Shown here piece after piece: positions 42,621 through 54,296 of a stretch of DNA of 64,000 bases; the first letter of the stretch is position 1; each line of letters starts with the position of its first letter. The notes beneath the pieces were generated by a model. The model saw nothing but the letters and a program-made list of their open reading frames with translations. It was not told the origin of the DNA and did no database searches. The stretch lies in assembly GCA_963693305.1 (NCBI GenBank), contig OY855915.1, positions 14,975,840-15,039,839 on the forward strand, written 5' to 3'. Source of the DNA: Meandrina meandrites. Lineage: Eukaryota > Cnidaria > Anthozoa > Scleractinia > Meandrinidae. Made by a program: the position numbers and the translations under genes.

Positions 42621-45600
42621 GTGAGTGAAAACTACATTTTATGATGAAATATATATCAGTTTAAAAACATTTAATTAGACCTGGTTTAAACGTCGCATTT
42701 TACATGCGCCGAATCAAATTGCCGAATTAAGTGCATGTAAAATGCGACGTTTAAAACAATTAAATTCGAGTTCAGTCCAATATTCGACTGAAGTTCGGCA
42801 GTTGTTTTAAACGCTGCATTTTACATGTGCCGAATCTAATTCATAAATTATGCTAAATTATATTTTACCCATATTTTACCTGACATGCGCACAGAAAACT
42901 GGCAGGAAGTTGAAAAAAATATGGCGGCTGTTCAGTACTTGCAGAAACCCATAAGGGTTGAACTCTTTATGAGTTTCTGGTACTTGTATGTGTTGTTCGT
43001 GCTTTACTCCAACAAAGTATAGATGTCTGACGTTGAGAAATTTTTTTCTGTATGAGATGCTATTTTGCCTGTTTAAAAGTCAAATAGAAGATTAGTGGGC
43101 ATTGTTGGCACTCTCTTACCACATTCTTGCAAACTCTCAAGGGACTGTTTTAATTTCTCAAGGGAATATTTTAATTTCTCAAGGGACTCTTCGCTGTGGG
43201 TGATAAAAACGTCTCACTATAAGAATACATCAGCCCTTCCCGATCCCGAAGTGTTATTTCCACGCGTCGCTCGTCATTTAGCCTGTCTAGCCTTTTGCAA
43301 ACTAAAGGTAGGTATTTTTCAAAGATCCCTGCCGTTCATGGATTGAATAGCTTAGTTTTAACATGCTTAAAAGCTGCTGTGAATCTTCATTGTCAGAGGA
43401 TATTGGGCGATGCAATTTTCTATTGTTACAAGTCGTCAACATGTCGTCTGTCTGTCGTCTTCATTGAAAGAAGTATTTTTAGCTCTTCACGCAAGTTTCC
43501 CGGTAACGAAATGTATAGACTGCATGCAGTCTGTTTTTCTCTCGAAAATCAGAAAGGGAATACTGTAAAGTGGGGTTTAAAATGCGTGAGGGGGACTAAG
43601 GCGAGAAAAGAGCGTGCGAGGAAAAATAGACTGCATTTTTTGAGGATATCCGTCAGCCCAGCAACGGAGAAGCTGATTGGCCAATGTGCGCATTCAAAAG
43701 TTGCGCGCGCGCAATGGCGTTACGGATCTTATGTGCTTGCGTCAACACGTCAACGCAGTGTTTTATTTCACAAAGTTTCTTTAGATGAGCTTGAAAATTC
43801 ATCCAATACAACCAAGCGCTTTTCATGGAGCGGTATTGTTTTAATGTCTTGAAGCAAAGTTTATAACGAGCTAAGGCAGGGCGCGTGCAAATAAAACAGC
43901 AGTTGATCGCGAGATCTTTGACGCCATTCTGCGCGCACAATTTAAATTGGCCAATCACCTTCTCCGTTGCTGGGCAACGTTTCTCGTCTCGTCCTAAGCC
44001 CCTCCCGTTCATACCGCCTGGTGATTCGCCCAGTTCCCGATATAAAAGCGCTCCTCTGACCCTTAGAGAAAAGACCGACTACAAGTAGTCTACGAAATGA
44101 ACAAGATCATGGCGCCTCGCAGCACGTATTCCTATTCGCAGCACGCAACCTACCAGGGTCTTGTTTTCCATTCTGTGCACGGAGTTTTCCTTTTCAAAGT
44201 TTAAAATGAAATGAAGAAACACAGATCAATTTTTAAGTGGATCTAAAATGGAGAATAATGGAGTACAGTTTGCTAAAACCGTTCCGGTGAGGTTGAGAAA
44301 TGTATCTTTCATTCCGCGGATAAGAAGACCTTGTGGCATGCATGGACCTATCAATGTGTTTTTGACTACAATCCACGGACTTGATCACGACTTAATGCAG
44401 CTTCTCAAGACTTCAGAAAGGAAAATGGTAATGTACAATATTGCTTCGAACTTGAATGGTATTTTTAGAAGGATCAGTAAAGTCACTGAGTGAAAAATTG
44501 ACTGCAAAAAGCCGTTGGGTTAAAATTAAACTTACGCTTTAGCGTGAATAATGACTTCAAAAATGTTAAAATTAAGGTTAAAATTAAACTTACGCTTTAG
44601 CGTGAATAACGACTTCAAAAATTTGCAGCAGTCGTAGCCGTTCTTTGCGAAACAACAACGTGAAATGACCAAATTCTGTGTATTGTGGACAACATGAACC
44701 ACGACGGATAATTTTGGGTTTTTATATTTGTCATTGAACGCTCTCTTTACATATTCAGCTGGAGATAGTTCTTAAGCTGATTGATACACTGAATACATCT
44801 GGATAATTGCGAAATTCTCAAGTAAAGTAGAAATTCATTTTTCAGTAAGCGTTGTCCTCGGCGTGGCCGTTGTCATTGCTTGAGCTCCCTAATGTTGGCG
44901 GGAAACTGAGCGGCGAGCGGAGTCTGGGAATAACTCGGCAATTAAATGCGGAAAACCTTCAATAAAAACGACCTGAACCAGGTTTTTGAGCCCGCAATAT
45001 TGGGCACCCCAATCAAATTTATCAAACTTGCAAATCGGTAGACTTCAACATGCCACCCCCATATCGAGCCCATATTACTGTGGCATATCATACAGCACCT
45101 ACCAAATCAAACAGATCTACAAGGATGCACCAATGGCATGCTATGACATATATTTTTATATTTTGCTTGATCGAATCTACATGAGATCCTTATGTGAAAT
45201 TGGAAAATAAAATCGAAAACGTTTTTCTCTGTAACGCCTTTTAATTTAGCTGTAAAAGGTAAAAGGAGTTAAATTTCACTTCTGGTCGAACAAAAGCCGC
45301 GCCAAGTGGGAACCTGAGTCTACTACTGGGAGCTTCACGCTAAAACAAGAGCGTGCTAGAGAGCCAAATAAACAGAACGGGATTGTACCAACTGAAAGTT
45401 TGTTATTCCACATATATCTTCGTTTAAATCCCTGTTGGCCGAAATTGTTGTTTCTTCATTGTCGAATCATACGAATACTACACTGTACGTCACCACAGAG
45501 GAAATGTATGGGAATATCGAAACGTTCCTATTAGCATCGATATTAGCATGAAGGATTATTATAAATTATAATAACAACCAGCATTGAAGATTGCACGAGG

Positions 45601-48600
45601 AACAAGTCCAAAATTTTTGTTCCTTTTCGCGTGATTTACACAATACTTAATGTTATTATAACTTCAACCCGTGAGGTATTTTTGAGCCTTTGACGTCACT
45701 TTCGCCCATTCGCAACCAAGCCTTAGAACAAGGTTGATTAATGGCGACCGTAAATTCTCGGAAATAAATGTTAAATTAAAATGACATCTGATGTTCATAA
45801 TGGATTGAAATTTGGCAAGATGAGTAAGAAATTGTAATTATCCACGAAAATGTAAAAAAAATGAAAATCAAAAATTTGATCACAGGGCTGACTTCAACAA
45901 TAGTGCGAAAATATTCAGGAGGTGTAAAAGTACGATTTTCGCACTATTTTTCCATAAGTAAAATAAACTTTATTGTAATATTGCCAGTTACTCCTCGTTG
46001 TGTCCGTTGTGTCATTGTTACACTGTTATGTATACAGCTATTTCGAGAAACGTTGTCGGAAAAAAAGCACAAAACTGCACAAGCCAATCCCGAAAGATAG
46101 TATGGGTAGACGCATTGAGCTACTGCACGTGTTGAATACTAATGAGATATAACAACAAAATAAACGCGAATTTCAGGTTTTCTTTCTTTTCAGACATGTA
46201 GAAACAAGGTACGTTTAGCCCCTCTGAAGTTTAGAAGGATTTTCCTCACTCAAAGAGATGCGACAGTAAAAGTAAAGTAAAGATATTGGCCCCTGAGAGG
46301 AAAAACAAATTTCCACCTGCAAAAATACAAACTTGGCCAATATGCAAAATTCCGGTGAATACCCATACCACCTTTCGGTCTTGTCGCGTGCACTTTGATG
46401 CTTTTTTCCGACAACCTTTCTCGAAATAGCTGTATAATATTTGTGCAATTTCTTGGTGTCGGCAGGATTTTAGATCAAATCCAAAGGAGTTTCCACAAAG
46501 TTTCTGTCGTGGGTCTTTGGAAGGAATCTGGTGGGCATTCGTCACCATGACAACTGTTGGGTAAGTGTTGATCTTGGATTTGTCAGGCACGACAAATCGG
46601 AAAGGAAGTCGGTATATGCACAGTGCAAACACTGCCACTTATGTATTTTCTGTGGTCTCAGTTAAGCGTTTAGATTAACAAATGGTTAGTTCGCATATTG
46701 TGGAGTCGTGTTGCATCATATCGCCATTCACACGCGACGATAGAAAGAAAAGTGTCATCACGATTAGCGTTGTCAGCACCGAAGGGTCGAATGCGTAAAA
46801 GCTGATCGTAAGTTAGGCTTCCTTTGCAGTGCCGAGGCTGTGATGAATCGTGGTGAAGATAACTGTTGGTATCGGTGGCTTTGTAATGAACGAAATTGCA
46901 GCATACGGTCGCCAGAAGTGCACAAATTAATATTCAGGAAAGGAAGTTGCGTACATAACTGCGAAATTCTTTTATGATGTTAAATGTTTTAAATCTTTAT
47001 CCGCAGTTCAAATACGACATTCATATATTCATCCCCTACGAGTATATTATGAACTCACAACACAAGATTGATAGGTATCAAAGAGGTCACGGGTTCCGAT
47101 CCAATCCCATTCAATATGCTGAATTGTTTTTTTTAGGCTTTTGTATTAAAATTATTTTTAACTCTTTACGAGAACTAAATTTGCTCCCACTTCATTCCTG
47201 ATGTCATAGTCTGAATTGTGCCTTAGGGCCAATTCGCACTAGCGGACAAATTTTGTAACAATTGGCAGATTTCATCATTAATGTGTCACTTGTTACAGAA
47301 AACAAGTGCGAATACGTTTTTTGAGACCTAGAACTTGTCAAACAATTCAGGAAAACAAAGAAGCAGTTGTCTTGTGATTGGTCCGCGTTGCACGCGCGAT
47401 ACATTTTGTCAAACAATCGCAAAAACAAGTGCGAACGACTTGTTGGACAAGGGCAAATTTTGTCAAAACGGACAAATCTTCAAAGGGGCCGATGTCCTGC
47501 CTCAAGGCAGGACAAGTCATGACAAGTCGCATTCCAACGCCCCTCGTAATGCAAGATAACAATACGTTGTTGATTGGCTATTGTGTTTGGTCTGGGTTGT
47601 ACTAAAAAACAACACGGAAATTTTTCCACGATGGCGGCAAAACACGTTTATGTGCCGAGGTGAGGTCGTGGAAGGATGGTAATACCGGGGTTGGAACAAA
47701 AGAATGCGGAGGGAACCAGTTTGTGCCCATAAATGGAGGGGAAAAGAAATGGTTTTCTTGCGACATTTTCCTCGCACGAGCACAAAAAACTTCAGTACAC
47801 GCGCACTTCAAATGCAAATTGTTTTAAAATATTTCACCACGTGGATATGCCTGATTATTTAATGTTTGCACAAGACGGCCGTGCCGAGAAATGTACAAGG
47901 ATGCCAGCAGTACGTGCAGACCTATTGTACTAATAATTACACCTTTTGTTTTCTTCAAAATGTCTCTGACTTGTCGCGACAATTTTGTTTTGTCGAAAAT
48001 GTTATGAAATTTAAAACTTGTCCGCTAGTGCGAATTGGCCCTTAGCCTTCGCCAGCTTCGTTCCCAAGGTCTACTCGCAGGCTAAGGTCAAATGAACCAA
48101 AATTTCGAATTTCCTTTTTTTTAGGCCAACTTGTTGATTAAGAACCAAATAAACATATTCCGAAATTTCAAAGTAACTGGACTGTGCAAAACAGAGAAAT
48201 TTCAAGTTGAAAAATGCGTATTTTAGGCCTTCATAATCGTAGAGCGCTCGGGACAATTGTCGAGAAATTTTCGGAACTTAAAACTGTGACGTCATTATTG
48301 GTGTGCTGTGAAATTGCGGGAAATTCAAAGTCTCTCAGTGATGAAGCTCACAAGAATGGGACATCATGGTGTTTTGTGCAGCACCAAACTGCTTTAAGTC
48401 GAAAGTAAATACGTTTAAGTTTCCAGCAAATTCAAAGCTCAGGAAACAATGGCTTTTGAAAATGAAAAGAAAAGAATTTAAGCCAGACAAGGACTCTCGC
48501 ATTTGTGCGGTTCATTTTACCGAAGACTGCTTCAGAGAAAATCTGGCGATACGTAGGTTTCTGGTTCTGATTTCAAGCCGCTCAGACTCCTCAAAGAGGA

Positions 48601-51600
48601 TGCTATGCCGACTAGTTTTTTTGTTCGGAAAAGAAATCACGGGGAAGAATGCCTCCCGAAGCACAAAGGTCCCCCTGTCCTTTCGGCTTTTGCTAAACGA
48701 AGGAAGTTAGACTAGAGGTATGCATTTTGCACCTTTCTTATTCTACCTTGAGCTAGATAGAGTATTTGTATGATTATTAGCACTTTAACTTTGTTGGATT
48801 GGCTGGTGATGATCAAGTATTAGAATTTGAATTCGTTAGTTCAATATCCTCACCAAATAATTTGCTTCCATGCATGTGCAGGTATAAAATTATTCTTCAA
48901 AGGTTATATTTATGTTGGGTTTACAACCGTTAATTTCGAGCACTAAATAACAGGCACCGGCTAAATAAATATGGACCAAAAAACAGCTAATACAAACAGA
49001 ACTCAGTGTCCACAGGAACAGTGTGTAAACGCTCTGTACTTATTTGAACATTGAATTTTCCTTCAGTTGAAAAATAAAACGACACGAATTTATTCATTGA
49101 AAGTTTTACCCTGGCGTGATGCTTTTGCGGTTTCGAATTTGCATTGAGAAATATGATTACAGTCAAGTTAAATTTTTTAGTACAAAATTATTTTTGTGTC
49201 TTATGTGACTCTCGAGTACGGAAAAGAAACAGTGAATTCAATCTTGGATGTGGCTTTTGGCCACATCCTATGCAAGCCGCACACGTCCTGATAAGAATTA
49301 CGTGCAAATCCAAAAAAACTGCATTTCACTTGGGGTATATAACAAAATTAATTGTTCTATACCAAGCTGAGCAGACTGATGATTTTTATGCGCCATCCAG
49401 TGTTTGAAAACCTCCTATATCGTACAAAGCTTACAATTTTACTCAGTGCTTTGATAATTATTAATCTTTGAAACTGGATTCCAATGTAGTAAAAAATATA
49501 ACAACAATGTTTAGAAAATGCTTAGATCCCTTCAGAACTATTTGAATTACTCAGACTGACTGGAACTCTCAAACTTTACATTATTCGCTCTTTAAACGAC
49601 GATCGTCTCTTCGATCGCAAAGCCGTAAAATAAAATTATTACGTCACAAAATTCAAAACTCGATCCATTCCTTCCGTTTCAGCGCGCGGTCATTTTGGAA
49701 ACGTTTTCGTGAAGTCTTCGGAAATCTTCGTACCTTTTGCTATAGTTCGCGCTTTAAGGCTCAGAAAGCAAAATTTCGCCTTAAGTGTACTTAATAATGA
49801 ATTCTTCTAGCGTTTGGTTGCTTTAAAATCGCTTAAAGGCGGACAATTTCATAGCTTTTTTGACATTTACATCCAATTTACAGTGCCAAATAAATTCATT
49901 AGATGTCAATACAAGGTAAAACGCACCTTTTAACATGTTGATATAACAAGGAAAAAAATGAAAAATACTTTGAGCAAAATGCTCCCCCGTCTCTGCTCCC
50001 CCCCTACCCCCCTCATGGGGTAGAGTTATGGGGAGCAGAGTCTCTGCAGAGTCCCACCCTCACCGGTCCACCCACATGAGGGAGCTCCGACACCCTGATT
50101 CTGCGAATAAATTTATATAAGAGTTGTTCAACTCTTTTCCTCCCATGTGGGAGGCATTTTCTTGGACTCTACGAGGCGTAGCCTCGTTTTGGTGCTAAGC
50201 GTGTTTTCGTCCTATAATGTCATAAAATTATTGTTTTGGTTTATAATTCTTGCAGACGCATTGAATCCGAGGATTTCTCGATATATTTTAGCTCGATGTC
50301 CGTTGCATCTTGGATTTCTTGAAAAGCTCGTTCTTAAGGCGGGGGTACACCTGAAGCCCGTTTTTCCACCGCTAAACTTGGTTTAATGCGAATATCTCGT
50401 CTGCGTTTCAAGCAATCCAGAAACTCTATGCTCATTTCACAAAGCTATGATAAGCGGTGTTTTGTAAATTTTTTGGTGATTTTTGGGGATGTTTGGAAAG
50501 AGATAGTTTTTCTCAAAGGATTAGTAAAATTTGGAGAAATAAGAAATATTAAAAATTTAATGTGATTTTAAAATTAGAATTTGAAGTTAAAAATTAGTAT
50601 ATGGACACCCAAACAGTTCCCTGACAACCTGGGGTGCTCTTGCGTGGGGGTCAACTGTCTGTTGGTGTTTCAAAAATAATTTTCTTTCTTCTATCCCTTC
50701 CTTAAAACTCTTAAAATTTCACTCAAAATCGGGTGTACCCCCACCTTAAGAAAGAATGTCGAAATTTTGGTTCATTTGACCTTTAAAAAATACGACCATG
50801 GTAACCATTGACACCCGTCTTGTGCCATTATCAGAAAGCTGACTACCTACAAAGACATATTTAACGATTAACTGATTAAATCGATAAAGCTTATTGAGAA
50901 ATCGATAATTGTCGATTACTCACAAACGAACCTTATTTTCGATTTTTATCGAATATTATCGAATATCAGCTTTATCGATTGGCTACGCAGGGTTGTAAGC
51001 TATATGAAGCGAATGGACACCGGCATTTTTGGTTTTGTTGTGGGTTTTAACAAAATCTGAAAATGGAGGGGGATTTGACGCTCTTTGAAACCCTAACTGG
51101 TTGTGTAAAATGGCAAGCTTTTATGTTTCTTATTTCTTCACATGAAACCCTTAACGAGACCTTGATCTCTCCAGTCATTTTCTCCTCCAGTAGAAAAATT
51201 AACATTAAAACAGATAGAATAATTTATGTTACAAATACCTATTATATGTTCAAAATAAAACTTTTAAAGAGCAATTTTACAGGGTCTCACCTCGAAAAGC
51301 CCTGAAGATTTACTGATGTATTTATTATTTAGGTATGGAGATAAAGCGCCTAAATTCCTGTTAGCCCGTGTTCTGAGTGTGGTTTGGATGTTTATGGGTG
51401 TTGCTGTGATGGCGTACCTCACTGCGATAATGACCACCGCTCTGACATCTGGAACGGTCAAAGACCACAATAACATCTTCAGAAAAACGGTTATAAACTA
51501 ACTTTTGCGTATTTCGAGTGTTGTGTTGCCTTTTCTTCCCCGAAATGTAATTGTTGTATATTGATTGCATTGCAATCTTTAGTTTGACTTTTTCTTATAG

Positions 51601-54222
51601 TTTAATATTATTCTGTAAAACCTCTCTGTAATTTTTATATTGATCACGTTTTTTATTTGGGCCAGTTACTAACGGAACGTTAGTGACGTTAGTAAAAATC
51701 CAGAAAAGAGAAACGACTTTGACAAAAAATGTCCCCAGAGCCCGCGTCCCCTTGACCAGCCGTCGGGATGCGCAAGGGGGCGCAGACCAGAAGGAGTGTA
51801 TTGCGTAGGTCATTGCGTAAGCATTGAGAACCTTGACGTTGTGTGACATTTTGAAAGATGATTGACAGTTTGTATCTGGTCCCCATAAAAGAACTCGAGC
51901 AGGATATTTAAGTCAGATGTGATTGAATGTTGAGAGCAACTTGTGCAGTAATGTACGAATCCAGAGAATAAAAGCGTTGTGAACGTCAAGAAGGTTGTGC
52001 TCAATTGCAAATAAGGACCGAGCTAATCCCTGACAACATTGAGTCCCGCTTGTACACAAGTACAGAGGTCCAATAACAAGACCAGGTTGCTTTGCATTTG
52101 AACAAATTATTTGAGAAGGTTGATAGATGATTCATGTTACATGATGTGTGGCACATTGTTGTTTTATTGCTCAGCTTGGCGCGTTGGCCGACAGTCAAGG
52201 CTTTTCAGAAGGAATCAAGCAAGGAGCTTACATGGAGCGTAAGGATTCTATAGAAGAATTTAAACCACAGGTAGCCAAAGCTTAAGATACGACTGAAAAT
52301 AAATAAAATGATCTAAAATTGTCAAATGTTTATTGTTTTATCAATCTTATATTACATATTCATGTGAGCTTTGAAAATTAGCATAATATGCTAATTCTAA
52401 AATTGCTCCCAACCATCAAAGCGAAGCGAAAGGTTGCACACTCGAACCGCCAGAATGCAGACCCGTGTTCATGAAATGAGCTGCAATTCTCAAAGTTTGC
52501 CATCTTTCCCTCAAAACGCCTCAAATTCAAAGGTTTCGATAGTCATTCTATAAATACATACCGAAAAAGTGCCCAAGTTACATCCTTTCCCCGTCAAAAC
52601 GACAATATTTTATTTGTAAACCTCCACGAACCATCCGCGGTCCGAGCGCCTCTGCAATGTTTCTCATTTAATCATATGCAATTTGGAACCACCAAAGCCA
52701 CTTTCTAGGGGAGGTGTATGCAATGTCGCGTGCGACACATGATTTGATTGCACTTCATCATGTGTTGCACGCGACATTGCATACACCTCCCCTAGAAAGT
52801 GGCTTTTGTGGTTCCAAATTGCATATGATTAAATGAGAAAAATTGCAGAGGCCCTCGGGCCGCGGATGGTTCGTGGAGGTTGACGGGGAAAGGATGTAAC
52901 ATTGGGCACTTTTTCGGTATGTATTTATAGAATGACTATCGAAGCCTTTGAATTTGAGGCGTTTGAGGGAAAGATGGCAAACTTTGAGAATTGCAGCTCA
53001 TTTCATGAACACGGGTCTGCATTCTGGCGGTTCGAGTGTGCAACCTTTCGCTTCGCTTTGATGGTTGGGAGCAATTTTAGAATTAGCATATTATGCTAAT
53101 TTTCAAAGCTCACATGAATATGTAATGTAAGATTGATAAAACAATAAACATTTGACAATTTTAGATCATTTTATTTATTTTCAGTCGTATCTTAAGCTTT
53201 GGCTACCTGTGTTTAAACTCGACAAAAGCGGATTCATGACAACCCTAGGGCCCTTACTAAAAATCGTTAAGTTTCAATTCTCTGAAATTTGGACAACAAT
53301 TGCTCTTAAACTTATCATGGATATAGTCATAATCATAGTATAATCATAATCATAATAATGGTAATAAAACTCGATAGAGAAGGCAAGCATTGGTTGGGGC
53401 TGCACTCAATAAACGGCTCTGGATACTCATCTCAGCATTTTTATCATTGCTCTAACATTACCTTATATTTTACTAGAGTACAAAGATCTGGAAGCCCTTT
53501 CTAAAGGTCTTTCTAACAGTGAAGTGGAGGGTATACTGCTGGATAGGTTTACTGCCAGGTACATTTACAACAAACAAGTAAAGTACTCAGACGTTTTGGA
53601 ACAGGTCCGACTTCTTGAGTTTCCTTTCTCAATCGGAATCTACATGCTTCAGTTGGTTGAAGAAGGTTCCCTATGGTTCCACGACTGCATCAAAACAGAA
53701 AGCGAAATCAAGTTAAAATTGGGAATTTATCAGACTGTATTAAAGTACATCCGAAGTTCAACTTTGCAAGTATGTTCTATTTAACCTTTTAACTATAAAC
53801 CTGATAATTTTCCAAATTTATCTGACAACTAAAAAGGTTGATGTGCCGATTCTATATCAGAAGAGAACCGCAGTTGTATCTTCTGTACAATGGAGAAGTT
53901 TAGTTTCTTGTCGTTTAATAACGATTCCTTTTATTGTATTTGTTTATATTTTGGCGCTATCGGTCTTTCTGTTGCAATTAGTTCAAGGTATGAGTACAAA
54001 ATGACTAAACTAAAATGTCAACGAGATCTAACTCTTTTGAAGCTTTCTGAATTGTACACGGCAGATTTTCTCGGTGTTACTGTAATTATTCTGCCTCGCT
54101 TATCCAGATTTGGGTTTAAAGGGCAATATAAGTCTCCGCCTAAAATAATGTCCTCTTTAGAATCAAAATGGCATTATGGTTAATTTTATACATATAAGTT
54201 ACATCGACTGCTTGTATTATCT

Positions 54223-54296
<74 letters not shown>

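Larger units (their letters stand above)
42621..46465 (+). other. Receptor intron 1
   Basis: 3.8 kb. Contains repeated inverted blocks at 42,668-42,840 (TTTAAACG(T/C)(C/T)GCATTTTACATG, three copies), a 24-bp tandem repeat at 43,133-43,195 (TTTAATTTCTCAAGGGA), an inverted pair and TATA box at 43.6-44.1 kb, and a pair of arms just upstream of exon 2. An 81-codon frame at 44,248-44,493 has no recognised family. Confidence 0.8.
48085..50785 (+). mobile_element. THAP-encoding DNA transposon, decayed, about 2.7 kb
   Basis: AAGGTCAAATGAACCAAAAT at 48,085-48,104 is matched by its complement ending at about 50,784. Between the ends are a THAP-domain frame (48,366), AT-rich unassigned sequence (48,711-49,834), and later insertions (the dispersed repeat at 49,835-50,333 and the 408-bp MITE). 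The target duplication is unclear. Confidence 0.6.
46561..51332 (+). other. Receptor intron 2 (within the filter codon)
   Basis: 4.8 kb. It holds a TTA-flanked MITE, a THAP-encoding transposon, the 50.3-kb TTAA MITE and a cluster of ATCGATAA-like motifs at 50,880-50,985. It splits the codon of the first filter glycine. Confidence 0.87.

Noticed and set aside
52259..53478. Intron 4 as a transposon-made intron (introner)
   Set aside because: A good in-phase donor lies upstream of the element at 52,239, so the intron most simply predates the insertion; kept only as an alternative splice hypothesis.
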